The notes: generated by a model not told the origin, from the letters alone. Shown: positions 46,459 to 57,784, numbered from the stretch's first letter. The stretch: 64,000 nucleotides of DNA from Halichoerus grypus (GCF_964656455.1 NC_135726.1:506001-570000), one strand, 5' to 3'. A program made the numbers and translations.

Positions 46459-46655
46459 GGGGCGCCTGGGTGGCTCGGTCATTAAGCATCTGCCTTCGGC
46501 TCAGGTCATGGTCCCAGGGTCCTGGGATCGAGTCCCGCATCGGGCTCCCTGCTCGGTGGGAAGCCTGCTTCTCTCTCTCCCTCTGCCCCTGCTTGTGTTT
46601 CCTCTCTCGCTCTCTCTCTCTCTGTCAAATAAATAAATAAAATCTTAAAAAAAAA
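46459..46655 (+). mobile_element. Can-SINE, + orientation
   Basis: The head is gggggcgcctgggtggctcg, the tail caaataaataaataaaatc. It lies 30 bp from an oppositely oriented copy, so the pair forms an inverted repeat that could fold in RNA. Confidence 0.94.
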
Positions 46656-47653
46656 AAGAAAGAAAAAATGTATAAGAGTAATTTCTCCCGCCGTAGTAGA
46701 TTCTCTGAACGGATAATGTGTGGGTATTCTGGGTCATTTTCCTATTTTGGGAAATGAGATGCCTGTGTTCTAATCTGTACATTATTACATATTTAAACCT
46801 CATAGTAAGTGTAGGTCATATAGTCTTCATGTTATTTTTTCCTATGCAATTTTAAGGCTTTAAAATGGTCTCAAGAGGCAATAACAATGATGTGTTTTAG
46901 ACTGAAACCCGCTTAGAAGAACCCAAGAAGTCAAGCTTAATTTCCAGATATTTGTGGTGAGGCTTTAGTCTGAGGCCCAATTTAGTAGTTGTTTTTGTTT
47001 GTTTCAACTCGAAACAGGCCTTTCTTCTTTGTTAGCCATGCTTCCCCGCCTCCTATGAAGATGACTTCCTTCGTTCTGGGGGGGCATAAGGGATGAGACC
47101 CACAACAACAGAACAAGTGAACACGAAGAATGCAAGGCTTTCCTGGGCTTTCCTGGGCTGCTGTAGCAGAGCCGAGTGAACTTACACCCTAGCCACACAG
47201 CTCTGTACCGGGCTACTTCAGACCTCTGGGGACGTCCCTTTGCTAATTCAGCTGACACGTTTATGTGTCACCATGAACACTTTTTAGTTTTTCCCAGGCC
47301 TGTATGGATTAAGTTACATTCTTACTCCTCTTTCCCCCACTCCTGCTCCCCGATTCCCATTTCAGTGGAGTGGACAAGGATAGGGTAGCAGGGGAGGTTC
47401 TGGAGTGGATGTGGGTGCTTTGAGATCATGGTCTAACAGTTACTCAGAGTTGGTACTGAAGCATCTTACTTGGTTTTAAGCTTTATCAGTTCTGGGGTGG
47501 TGGAGGAAGGAGTAAATTGGTATCAAAGTGCCTTTGCTAAATGGCATGATGGAGGGTCACTCGTTTATTTCAGATGCTAGGAAAGGTCACCAGTGGGTGA
47601 TTAGATACAGGTTCACTCTGGAGTGTTTTCTTGCTTAGATAATGGAATTGGTT
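46656..47653. other. Unique sequence
   Basis: No gene or named repeat. 'ctttcctgggctttcctggg' (47139-47158) is a small tandem duplication. Confidence 0.4.
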
Positions 47654-47672
47654 AAAAGCTGTTTCCAGTGGA

Positions 47673-47877
47673 GGGGCGCCTGGGTGGCTCAGTCGGTTAA
47701 GCGTCTGCCTTCGGCTCAGGTCATGATCCCAGGGTCCTGGGATCGAGCCCCTCATCGGGCTCCCTGCTCAGCGGGAAGCCTGCTTCTCCCTCTCCCACTC
47801 CCCCTGCTTGTGTTCCTGTTTTCGCTATCTCTCTCTGTGTCAAGTAAATAAATAAAATCTTTAAAAAAAAAAAAAAA
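47673..47877 (+). mobile_element. Can-SINE, + orientation, recent
   Basis: Near-consensus throughout with a pure A-tail. A perfect 19-bp duplication, aaaagctgtttccagtgga, lies at 47654-47672 and 47878-47896. One of the youngest-looking insertions here. Confidence 0.97.
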
Positions 47878-48379
47878 AAAAGCTGTTTCCAGTGGATCCT
47901 CCTCCTCCCCCCAAAACTTAGTGTTCAGAAAAAAAGCAGCGTTTGGGGGGGGTGTTCTGGTCCAGGAGTTCAGCATTAAGCAGTGCAGGCCCCGGGCATG
48001 AGGCTGTTGATGAGCTTGTGGGTGGTGTTGGGTCACCTCTGATAGCCTGTCCTCTAGGACTTAGATGCAGCGAGGTTCTATGGTCCAGTCAGGGTAGCCT
48101 GCAAGGCAGATACTCAGTGAATGTTCCTGAATGAGGGACCGTGCTCTGCCCTGAGAACCTCAGCTTGGGCCTCACTGCTTTCCTTTTGTTTAGAAAACAG
48201 ACCAAGAGGCCCATCCTAAAGTTCTCAGAAAAGAAACAAACGTTCTTTTTTCCCTTTTCCACCTGTTGTATAAAATGCAATAAAACATGCAGAAGCGGGG
48301 GGGTGGGAATTCAGTTTAAACCCCATCATCCAGGTAATGAGTCTTATTACTATCCTTTAGATGTGGGCAGTCATGTTCC

Positions 48380-48970
48380 TTACTGATTTTCTGTGTATTT
48401 GTCCTATCAGTTATTCAGAAAAGGGTCTTGAAGTCTCTGATGATTGTGGTTTTGTGTATTTCTCCATGTAGTTCTATCGGTTTTTACTTTATTTTGAAGC
48501 TCAGTTATTAGAGGCTGTTACGTCCCCTTGATGAATCTGCCTCTTCATCATTATGAAATGACCTTATCTCTGATGATGGTCTTGGCTCTGCAATCCAGTT
48601 TGTCTGATATTAAAACAGCTACTCTCTCTTTTGACTAGTATTAGCATGCATCCTTTCCCATGTTTTTAAGTTTAAACTATTTGTCTTTATATTTAAAGAG
48701 GGTTTCTTGTAGGGAACCTTAATAGGAGTTGGGTATTGCCTTTTAAAGAAATCCAGCTGGGGCTCCTGGGTGGCTCAGTTGGTTAAGCATCGGACTCTCG
48801 GTTTTGGCTCAGGTTGTGATCTCAGGGTCATGGGGTTGAGTCGCATGTTGGGCTCTGCGCTTAGCGGGGAATCTGCTTCTCTTACTCTCCCTCTGCCCCT
48901 CCCCCCTCTCTTTTTCTAAAATAAATTTTTAAAAATCCAATTGACAATCTTTTCCTGTTTTTTTTATTTA
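48380..48970 (-). mobile_element. Old L1 ORF2 fragment, split by a SINE
   Basis: The + strand is the complement of L1 ORF2: 'cttcatcattatgaaatgac', 'ccagtttgtctgatattaaa', 'cagctactctctcttttgac' and 'agagggtttcttgtagggaa'. After the SINE (48759-48934), 'ccaattgacaatcttttcct' resumes the L1. Confidence 0.75.
48759..48934 (+). mobile_element. Can-SINE inside L1
   Basis: The head is ggggctcctgggtggctcag, and the variant middle 'ggactctcggttttggctca' marks an older subtype. The tail is taaaataaatttttaaaaa. The flanks aaatccagct and aaatccaatt are the diverged target copies. Confidence 0.9.
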
Positions 48971-48975
48971 GACAG

Positions 48976-49312
48976 ATTTTCCCTATTTATTTAATTTTAA
49001 TTCCGGTACAGTTATGTACAGTGTTATATTAGTTTCAGGTATAGAATATAGTGATTCAATTGTATATGTTATTCAGTGCTCATCACGACAGGTGCTCTCC
49101 TTCATCCCCCTCACCTGTTTCCCCCACCCCCCCACCTCCCCTGTGGTGACCATCAGGGTGTTCTCTATAGTTGAGAGTCTGTTTCTTGGTTTGCCTCTTT
49201 TTTTTACCCCCTTTGTTTTCTTGAATTCCACCTATGAGTGAGTTCATACGGTGTTTGTCTTTCTCTGACTGACTTATTTCACTTAGCGTAATACCCTCTA
49301 GCTCCATTCATG
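48976..49312 (-). mobile_element. Carnivore L1 3' UTR
   Basis: The complement of the same 3' UTR seen at 28510: 'ggtacagttatgtacagtgt', 'tattcagtgctcatcacgac', 'gacttatttcacttagcgta'. It abuts the older L1 ORF2 piece, so a younger L1 seems to have landed beside or in it. Confidence 0.82.
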
Positions 49313-49548
49313 TTGAAAGTCCCAATACTTTTGACCTCTGGTGGTCTTGGTCGGGTCCTGGGGTAACTACACTTTGTCTTTCAGCCTGACATTCATGAGG
49401 GAAGTTAGCATAGCACTGTCCAGCAAAGACATCTAAGGGTGATTCAAAATTTCTCGATTTGTGTTGTTTCAATGGTGAGGGCCTCTGAAAAAGGGCACTT
49501 TGGCTATATTTGCTACTTCTCTTCTGAACTTAACAAGTCTCATCTTTT

Positions 49549-49749
49549 TTTTTTTTTTTAAAGATTTTTATTTATTTATTTGACAAAGAGAGACACAGTG
49601 AGAGAGGGAACACAAGCAGGGGGAGTGGGAGAGGGAGAAGCAGGCTTCCCACCGAGCAGTGAGCCTGATGCGGGGCTCGATCCCAGGACCCTGGGATCAT
49701 GACCTGAGCCGAAGGCAGACGCTTAACGACTGAGCCACCCAGGCGCCCC
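49549..49749 (-). mobile_element. Can-SINE
   Basis: A complete minus copy. The perfect 17-bp duplication aacaagtctcatctttt lies at 49532-49548 and 49750-49766. Confidence 0.96.
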
Positions 49750-49822
49750 AACAAGTCTCATCTTTTAAAGCCAACTTTCACATGCCTTTCCTTCTTATTT
49801 TAAGAATTAAAAGAAAAAAGGG

Positions 49823-50047
49823 GGGGCGCCTGAGTGGCTCATTTGGTTGAGCGGCTGCCTTGGCTTGGGTCCTGATCCCAGGGTCCTGGGGTCAAGTCCC
49901 GCATTGGGCTCCCTGCTCCTCGGGAAGCCTGCTTCTCCCTCTCATTCTCCCTCTGTGCTCTCCCTCTCTCTCTCCCTCTCTCTCTCTCTCTCTCCCCCTC
50001 CCTCTCTGTCAAATAAATACAAAATCTTAAAAAAAAAAAAAAAAAAA
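49823..50047 (+). mobile_element. Can-SINE, + orientation
   Basis: The head is ggggcgcctgagtggctcat, with a long (TC)n middle (about 49965-50000) and the tail caaatacaaaatc plus an A-run. Confidence 0.93.
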
Positions 50048-50076
50048 GTACATGGTTGCTATTCCTGTCCTCCAAT

Positions 50077-50273
50077 TTTTTTTTTTTTTTTTTTTTTTTT
50101 AAAGATTTTGGTTATTTATTTGAGACAGAGTGAGCATGGAGTGGGGAGAGGGAAAGGGAGAAGCAGGCTCCACACTGAGCAGGGAGCCCAGTGTGGGACT
50201 CGATCCCAGGACCCTGAGATCATGACCTGAGCCGAAGGCAGACGCTTCACCAATTGAGCCACCCAGGTGCCCC
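50077..50273 (-). mobile_element. Can-SINE
   Basis: A T-run of about 24, then aaagattttggttatttatt. The head is gccacccaggtgcccc. With the + copy just upstream it forms a second close inverted pair. Confidence 0.93.
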
Positions 50274-50504
50274 ACCATCCATGTACTTTCAAAAAACTTG
50301 TATTTTGAAAATTTTCAGACGGAAAGAAAATTGGTAAGGAGTGTAACCAACTGACAGTCTTTCCCTTTTAATGGGTGTTTAGATGATTTGTTTACACCTG
50401 GCATGATTTTTGATGTGATTGGGCTTAAATGTACTGTCGAGTACTATTTTCATAGCATGAGGACCTTAGAATGGTGTCCTTCCACGTCTCCTTCCCCAGC
50501 CTAC

Positions 50505-52560
50505 CTGCTGTTGTCATACATTTTACTTGCATGGACCGGGTTGCTGTTGTTTTTGTCAAAACAATAGACCGTCTTCAGAAGGAAAGTCTGACGTATTTGC
50601 TGTGTCCTTGTCATTTCTGGTGCTCTGCACTTCTGGTGAAGGTTTCTGTTTGCACCCAGAGTCCTCTCCCTCCCATGGAAGGACCCCATCACCACCCTTA
50701 CCTGACAGTTCCCATACTTGCAGACCTCCCATCTGGAGTGCGCCGTGGTGCTGGTGCGCATCTTCATAGACTTGTGTGACTCTCAGCAGCACCTGTGTTT
50801 TTGGAAGATTTTCAGTGGCTGTTGAGTTGGAGGACGACGGATGTTTTCTTTCAGTTCTCCACGGATGCTGCCTGGCCTGTGCTCACCGTGTTCCCCACGA
50901 GCACCTGCTGCCGTCCCGTCTCCCTCCTCTGCTTGCTGGTTCTGCTCTGGCTGCTCTCTGGGGGTGCCCTGGGGTGTGGTGTCCTTCATGTTTCTTTGCT
51001 TGGGGTTCACTGAGTGCCTTGGATCTCCGAGTTTACGGGTTTTCCATCAGAATTTGAACTTTTTGTGCTTTACTTCTTCAGATATCTTTCTGCCCCTCAC
51101 CCCTGTGGGGCCACCAGTGCTCGGCTGTTGAGGTGCTTGCAGCTTCCTACTTGCTGACCCTAACTTGCTCTTTCTCTGCATCCCCTCTGATCTGTGCTCA
51201 GTGTCCCCGGTCTTCCCTTCTGAATGCCTCTGCTGCTGGCAGTCCCACCTGGTGTGTGTTTCCTGTCCCACGGGCATAGTCTTCACCCCCAGAGGCTCCT
51301 ACCTAGCATGTCTCTAGTTCACATGTATTAACTGACTGATGTCTGCATCTGCTAATTTTGCCATCTGTGTCAACTCTGGGTTGGTTTCGCTTGACTGGTT
51401 TTTCTTATTATGTGCTGTATTTTCTTAATTGCATGCCTGGGGGTATTTTTTTCAGTATACTTTTTATTTTGGAAAACTTTTCAGATTTTTGGAAAAGTTA
51501 TAAAGATAATAGAGAGTTCCTGTACACCTCTCTTCCGGCTTCCTCTCAGTGCTGACACCTCATGTTACTATGATACCTTCCTTAAAACAGCAACCACCAT
51601 CGGTGCATTGCTCTCAGTACAAGTGCAGACTTTATTCAGATTTCCTCTGTTCCTACTAATGTCCCTTCTCTGTCCCAGGACCGCATCCAGCACATTGGAT
51701 CGTCCTGTCTCCTGGGTCTCCTCTGTTTGGGGACAACTTCTCAGTCTTTCCTGGTCCTCATGACCTTGGGAGTCTGCAGGAGCTCCAGCCAGTGTTCTGT
51801 ACGATGTCCTCTATTTGGGTTTGTGTGACGTTTTCTTCATAGACTGGGTTTTTGGTTTTGGGGAGAGATGACCACAGAGAGGGTGTGTCTTCTCACATCC
51901 GGTCTGGGGTGTGTGCTGTCCCCGTGGCCTGTGGGGGCTAGCCTCGGCCACCTGGTCATGGGGGCAACTGCCAGGTTCCTGCACGGTGTAGTCACAGCCC
52001 CGCTTTTGTCCTCTGTCCTTCAGAGCAGGCCCACAGCCTAGCACACAAGCAAGGGGAGGGGAGCGTCTCCTTGTGGGGAAGGTTTGTGTTTTCAGCCCAC
52101 TTCTTTGTTTCTTCAGTGATTTATTGATGTCGGTATGGACTCATGTATATTTATTTTGTACCATGCTATTGATTTTTTGCTCAGATCGTTCCAGCTTTCA
52201 TGTCTGGGAGTATCTGGATGCCAGACGCTGAGTTTTGCCTTGTTGGGTGCTGCATAGTTTTGTATTCCTGTAAATCTTCCTGGGCTTTGTTCTGGAATCC
52301 AGTTAGTTCTTGGAAACAGTTTGCTCCTTTCAGGTCTTGCTTTTAGGATTTGTAGGCAGGCCAGGGCCTCGCTCAGTTTTGGGTTAGTGCTCGCCCTGCC
52401 CCCCACCAGTGCCTGTGCCGCACTCTGGCCTTTGGAGCCCAGCCCTGTCTCTCATCTGTGCGTGCTTCCCTGCCTGCCCCTGTGTGGTTTCCTGCTTTCT
52501 GAAGACCCAAGGGGACTTCTGCACACCTCCGGATAATTTCCTTCAAACTGTGTCTTCTCT
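50505..52560 (-). mobile_element. HAL1-type half-LINE, interrupted
   Basis: The + strand is the complement of an ORF1-type LINE without ORF2: 'atacattttacttgcatgga', 'gtccttcatgtttctttgct', 'tggggttcactgagtgcctt', 'atttgaactttttgtgcttt', then after a gap 'ggatgccagacgctgagttt' and 'gggctttgttctggaatcca'. Order and content match HAL1 as I remember it. A second L1 fragment splits it at about 51451-52205. Frames of 77-102 aa here are repeat shadows. Confidence 0.65.
51451..52205 (-). mobile_element. L1M-type 3' fragment nested in HAL1
   Basis: 'ttggaaaagttataaagata', 'atagagagttcctgtacacc' and 'tgatttattgatgtcggtat' match old L1 3' sequence on the minus strand. Both flanks continue the HAL1 element, which shows the order of events. 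Confidence 0.6.
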
Positions 52561-52839
52561 GATCTAAATATTCCCATTGACACACACACACAGGGTTCTG
52601 ACTTTTTAATTCTCTTGAGGGTTTTTTGTTTTCTAAATAAATTCTGTGCATGTTTGACAGACCTGCATGCAAAGAAGAAACTGCTTCCACTCTGTTTCAT
52701 GTCATTTTAAATACTGTTGTTTCATTTTATATCATTAAAAAGTAACAAGGAAAACAAGGGAATGTGACCCTAAGTATAGCCCGGGGCCTGGGCTGGAGCA
52801 GGATGGTCAAATTGGAGTAAGGCCTGTGCTTTTTTAATA

Positions 52840-52982
52840 GCATGGTATCTGTGGGTCTTTGGAGTTTGATCATTTCACTGTGATGATGTGTGGTTTTAAT
52901 GTTAGGGGAAGCCTAGTGAAGGGTATCCAGGAACTCTGCACTTTTTTATCAGTGGAAATTATTTCAAAAAAAAAAAAAAAAG
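52840..52982 (+). mobile_element. L1M 3' terminus
   Basis: 'gttttaatgttaggggaagc', 'gaagggtatccaggaactct' and 'ggaaattatttcaaaaaaaa' match the end of an old L1 3' UTR in + direction, ending in the A-run at 52966-52981. Confidence 0.5.
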
Positions 52983-54328
52983 AACCCAATAGGAGTACAG
53001 TCCTTTTTTCCCCCCAAGTGAACGTTTACGACAGTGTTCCACTAGATGGGTGCAGTCTTAATAGAAGTGCCTCAGACTCACAAGTGTGTGGCGTGAATTG
53101 CGGGAGCCCCTCCTCCCCCCTCACAGGCGTCCCGCCCGCCTTGTCTTCTCCATGCAGGAGGGAGCGGAGGGAGCGAGTGTGGCTCTGCCAGAAGCCGGCC
53201 TCCTGACCCTTCCTCCCCCGTGTTTACATTCCGCCTGCATTAGTCATTGGACTGGCTGTGTTTCTTTAACTTGGTGTTATGGCCCAGAAATCTTGTGTGC
53301 CTTTCCTGCCGGCACTGTGCCTGCTTTCACCCTTGCCAGCCAGCGTGGTCGGTCTCTCCCTGCTCTTCTGCCTCACGGGTCCCTGCCTGGCTGCAGCGCT
53401 GTCCGCTGGCTCCTCACAGGGCCTTCTGCGTGGGGGGCCCTCGGCTTCTGACCACAGCCGGTGCTGGGAGGCCCGGCAGACTCTGTGTTGACACCTGAAG
53501 CCCTTCCTGCCTCTTGACCTCGGGTGTTAGCGAATGATTTAGGGTGTCTTCGCTGCCGGGGGCGTGCACTTGGGGCATGCCACCAGGACTAGACGTCCGC
53601 TTGCCTGCAGGTGGCCAGCGACGGGCCACAGTCTTCGGGTTTCCAGTTTATGAACATGCTGTTTAAAAGAAGTCCTTGTATTGTCTGAAAATGACTGGGG
53701 TTTTTGTTTTGGCTTGATGTAATCTGTGCTTCTCAAGGCCATATTTTCTTAAATAACAATGTTTGTAACTTGTAAAAGTATCTGCTCTTTGCACCTACCA
53801 GAAGGTGAGAGGTGATTGCACTAGGTCAGGATTTGCACCTCCGTCATTACTTGGGTCCTGCAGGCTTCTTGTAGAAACACTGTTCCCTGGCACATGTGAG
53901 CAGTGCCCCCGTTCCCAGTGCCCCCGTTCCCAGTGCCCCATTCCTGCAGCGATCCTTGTAGGGAAGAGAAGGCCTCCTCTGCCCCAGGGTGTGCTGGCTT
54001 CTCCGTTCTCAGCCGTCAAAGCTGAGGACAGGGTGCCTTGTGGGCAGCAAGGCCTTGGTGAGCGGTCGTGTCCCCGTTGGGGGCAAGGAGGAGCATGGGC
54101 AGGTTCCCTGGGACTGCCGGTTCTGCCTTTGAAAGCCTCGATGTCCTGCTGCGGGAAAGAAGAAAGGTTACGGCCTTGTCACTCTTTGTCACCTAACTTC
54201 TGGAAATGTGGTTCTCCACAAGAATTCATTTTTGCACTGTGGCGTTTATTATTTCTTTGGCCCACGTTAAAAGTAGATAAATTGTTCATCTGAAGTCCAG
54301 TATTTTTTAATCAGTAAGGGCTTTACTT
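52983..54328. other. Unique sequence with a small tandem repeat
   Basis: A 15-bp unit, cagtgcccccgttcc, is repeated nearly three times at 53904-53941. The 162-aa + frame (53805-54293) runs through it and has no recognised domain. Confidence 0.45.
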
Positions 54329-54344
54329 AAAACATGAAAATCTG

Positions 54345-54878
54345 GAGCTACTGAGGGTCTAGGTCCGGGCAGCCGCAGAGTGTGGTAGGTTAGCAAGATG
54401 AACAAAGATGCGCAGATGAGAGCAGCGATTAACCAAAAGTTGATAGAAACTGGAGAAAGAGAACATCTCAAAGAGTTGCTGAGAGCTAAATTAATTGAAT
54501 GTGGCTGGAAGGACCAGTTGAAGGCACACTGTAAAGAGGTAATTAAAGAAAAAGGACTAGAACATGTTACTGTTGATGACTTGGTGGCTGAAATCACACC
54601 AAAAGGCAGAGCCCTGGTACCTGACAGTGCAAAGAAGGAGCTCCTACAAAGAATACATTCCTTGCTCAGCATGCCAGCCTTTCAGATTGGATGAGATTGT
54701 GTTGTTTTGTGGTTTTATTTCTGAAAGTAAAACTTGCCATAAATTAAGAATCACTTTCCCAAAATAAAATCCTTTTTTGTATGATGGTATACAGTTTTCA
54801 CTAATGATGTATACATTGTATTGATTTTTTTCCCTAAATGTGTTATTTTAATAAATACCTCATGAATGAAAAATAAAT
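54345..54878 (+). pseudogene. ENY2: ENY2 processed retrocopy
   Basis: ENY2 is a small nuclear protein of the SAGA deubiquitinase module and the TREX-2 mRNA export complex. The frame 54398-54694 starts [20 protein letters not shown] and follows ENY2 without introns through [15 protein letters not shown] to KKELLQRI. A deletion of about four bases near 54650 then shifts the frame and gives a foreign end, [12 protein letters not shown], in place of the normal tail. The normal first ATG is changed and a base is inserted, so translation could only begin at the internal Met. Part of the 5' UTR and the 3' UTR with poly(A) signals (about 54762 and 54850) is present. Perfect 16-bp duplications, aaaacatgaaaatctg, lie at 54329-54344 and 54879-54894, at a TT/AAAA site typical of L1 endonuclease. 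Arg28 is His. Probably non-functional. Confidence 0.95.
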
Positions 54879-54894
54879 AAAACATGAAAATCTG

Positions 54895-56109
54895 AGGAGC
54901 AATAAGGAAACCCTGGCACCCCTTTTGGCTTTGGCAAATAGGACAAAGCCAGTTACTTTCCACGACTTTGTTGAGATTGTGGTCCTTAACTTTTTAAAGC
55001 CGATTGAGAGGGCTTTGAGTTCCTTCTTCTCTAATGAGATTAGCTCAGATATTAAAGTTTGACCCTCCACAGTCTGTTGTAGAGGTTTGGTGACCCTGGG
55101 GTAGCTCGTGGCATTGACAGAAATGAGAATGACCAAGCGGCACCCATATTGGAGATAGTTCACTGTCCCAGTTTGCCTGTGTTGTGTCTGGGCGGTGGTC
55201 CTTCCCGCACAAGCCCGTGTGATTGGACTGAGAGAGGGTCTCCTGGAAAGTAGGTGGTGGCAGCCTAACATTCATGTCTGGCTGAGGCACCAGCCTCTTG
55301 GTCCCCTCGGGGCGCCTTGTCCCCATGTCACCCAGCAGCAGGTTCTCCACACAGTCCTGTCACTACCAGCACCGGGCTTTCTGTTAACCAAAAAATGAAG
55401 AATGGTGCTGAGTGGGGTTGTTTTCTTTCAAAGGCCATGGCTGATGGGTTGTACTAAAATGAATTTATGTTTCTGAAGTCTTTGAGAACCTTTGAGTGAA
55501 GAAGGCAGACATGGTCCTTTGATCATATTTGTTGTTGGGAACAGGACCTCTGGCTTCTCCTTTCTCACTCAGTGGGACTGAGGAGACCACAAAGAGCAGC
55601 TCTCGGCCCAGCCACGGGGACATGAGGCTTCTCCAGGTTCTTCTTGTGCCTCCTCTCTGCACAGCGAGGGAAGAACTGCGGTGGTGGTTGTTGACTTGCA
55701 GAATGGGCTTTCCCCAGTTTTCTGGGTTGGGGGGGGCTTGGTCTGGCTTCGCAGCCAGAGGCCAAGATCCTCAAGAGTGTGATGGCCATCTATCTGTTTG
55801 GTCGTGGTAGATGGGGCAGATCAGAACGTTCTCTGTCTTCGGCTGTAAGCAAGGTGTCCATTCACGCGCTCTGGTTGTAAACCACTGGAGATCTGTTCTT
55901 AGCCATGGAGAATTGGAACCTTCTCTTGAAATTTTGTTTTCAGAAAAGTTACAGCAGAACAGTATCAGAAAGGTTTTGTTTGTGAGGTGGCCTACAAAAC
56001 ATTTAGTCAGTGTTTTCTCAAATAACTCAGTGGTCTGATTAGAGAATAATGAGGAGGATATAAATTTACAAATACCATAAAACATGTTTTGTTTGTTTAA
56101 TAGTTGGCA
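54895..56109. other. Unique sequence
   Basis: Minus frames of 142 aa (54843-55271) and 101 aa (55045-55350) overlap; the first begins in the retrocopy tail. No known domain and no named repeat. Confidence 0.4.
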
Positions 56110-56123
56110 ATAAATTGCATTTC

Positions 56124-56326
56124 CTTTTTTTCTGTTTTTTTTTTTTTAAGCTTTATCTGTTAATTTGAGAGAGGAAGAGCGTGTGCGAGGCAGGGGAGAG
56201 GCAGAGAGAGAATCTCCAGCAGACTGCCCGCTGAGCGAGGAACCAATGCGATCTCAGGACTGATATCACGACCTGAGCTGAAACCAAGAGTCAGATACTC
56301 AACCAACTGTGCCCCCCAGGCGCCCC
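56124..56326 (-). mobile_element. Can-SINE (older subtype)
   Basis: 'gaatctccagcagactgccc' marks the older subtype also seen at 4083 and 6070. The head is tgccccccaggcgcccc. The perfect 14-bp duplication ataaattgcatttc lies at 56110-56123 and 56327-56340. Confidence 0.94.
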
Positions 56327-56854
56327 ATAAATTGCATTTCTGAAGGCAGAAATGTAAATCGCTTTGACACCTGGACCTTGCCTTCTCTGATTTTATTTGT
56401 CTCTTGCTGGTGGCCAGCAGAACCAGTCACCCTCCAGTCTGACTTGCTGTGAGGTGGGCATTTTTATCATACCTAGGGCTCTCGTGGGCACATTCTTCCC
56501 GGAAGCTGAACACCTTCCCTGCCAATTGAGGATGTGAACAGGTGGGTGTTTTATTGTTTTGTAAAGACCCAGGGAAAGACAGTCTCAAGTCTCCTTGTTG
56601 ACCGTCACTATGTTCTGGACGCTCTCCCTTCTCTCACACAGACTCTACCGTGAAAAGCCACCTCTTCACGTGTTCCCACGCACGCACGTGCCCACACAGG
56701 CCATGAACAGCTCACTGACCTCCCGTGCTTCTAGCTGCCGACCGTTAGACGTGATTTCTGTAGAGTGTGCGTGTGAGGCCAGAGGCCATCTGCTTGCGGC
56801 AGGAGGCAGCAAAACATCGTCTCCTCTCCCTTTCCAGTTTAAAGTTTGGACGAT

Positions 56855-57030
56855 GTTTCCCCTAGTTTTGTTGAGATACAGTTACGTATAACCATGCATA
56901 CGGTTAGGGGTAGGGTTAGGGTATGTGTGTGTCGTGCAGTGATCCCACGGTGGATTTACCCCACATCTCATCTGACGGAGTCACCGTTGTTTTCTTGTGA
57001 TGAGAACTGGTAAGACCTACTCTGCCCCTT
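56855..57030 (-). mobile_element. L1 3' UTR relic
   Basis: 'cctagttttgttgagataca' and 'ttgttttcttgtgatgagaa' followed by 'ctggtaagacctactctgc' match the complement of an L1MA/B-type 3' UTR. Between them lies the telomere-like motif reported separately. Confidence 0.6.
56903..56922 (+). repeat. Short telomere-like motif
   Basis: gttaggggtagggttagggt: about three imperfect TTAGGG units inside the L1 3' UTR relic, where the L1 as I remember it has no such sequence. Confidence 0.6.
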
Positions 57031-57355
57031 TCCACAGTGAATCTTTTTGTTCTCCCCTGACCCCCCCAGGTCACCCCCATCTGTGCCAGCCCCCCGTATT
57101 TGATCTGGTCAGAGGCACCCTTCTCATTGTTCTGCCCCTGATCTCTGGAGTTGAGATTTTGTCATTGTTTTTTCCGTATTGGTGTGTGGAGATAGGTGTT
57201 GTGTTCTGGATCTCGCTGTATTTTGATACCTAGGTGACTGACTCACGCTGTAATCTTGCTGGCTCAGAACCAGTTCAGTGCAAGTGACTGCCTGCACAAA
57301 AGGCGGGTATGTTCCCAGACACCTTAGCCTTCTTCACAAGGTGTGTGCTTGGACA

Positions 57356-57772
57356 ACGACTTCTTCTTCTTCTTTTTTTTTTTTAAGGATTTTATTTATT
57401 TTATTTTATTTTATTATTATTATTTTTTTAAAAGATTTTATTTATTTATTTGACAGAGAGATAGAGCCAGAGAGCACAAGTGGAGAGAATGGCAGAGGGA
57501 GAGGGAGAAGCAGGCTCCCCACTTGAGCAGGGAGCCCGATGCGGGGCTCGATCCCAGGACCCTGGGATCATGACCCGAGCCGAAGGCAGACGCTTAACCA
57601 TCTGAGCCACCCAGGCGCCCCTTTATTTATTTTATTTTAGAGAGAGAGGGTGAGAGAGTCTCAATGAGACTCCATGCTGAGCGCAGAGCCCGATCTCTCA
57701 AGACCCTGAAATCGTGACCTGAGCCAAACCCAAAAGTGGGATTCTCAACTGACGGAGCCACCCAGGCACCCC
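57356..57772 (-). mobile_element. Older Can-SINE hosting a younger one
   Basis: Tail at 57371-57423 and body at 57622-57772 (head gccacccaggcacccc), separated by the inner SINE. The outer flanks aggtgtg[tg]cttggac (about 57339 and 57775) are its target duplication. Confidence 0.9.
57424..57621 (-). mobile_element. Can-SINE inside a Can-SINE tail
   Basis: Near-consensus copy, head gccacccaggcgcccc. The tail word tttatttattttatttta of the host is repeated after it at 57622-57639, as a target duplication would be. Same direction as its host. Confidence 0.92.
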
Positions 57773-57784
57773 GAGGTGTGCTTG

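Noticed and set aside
54398..54694. Functional ENY2 gene
   Set aside because: No introns, a retroposition duplication, a lost normal start and a frameshifted C terminus show a processed pseudogene.
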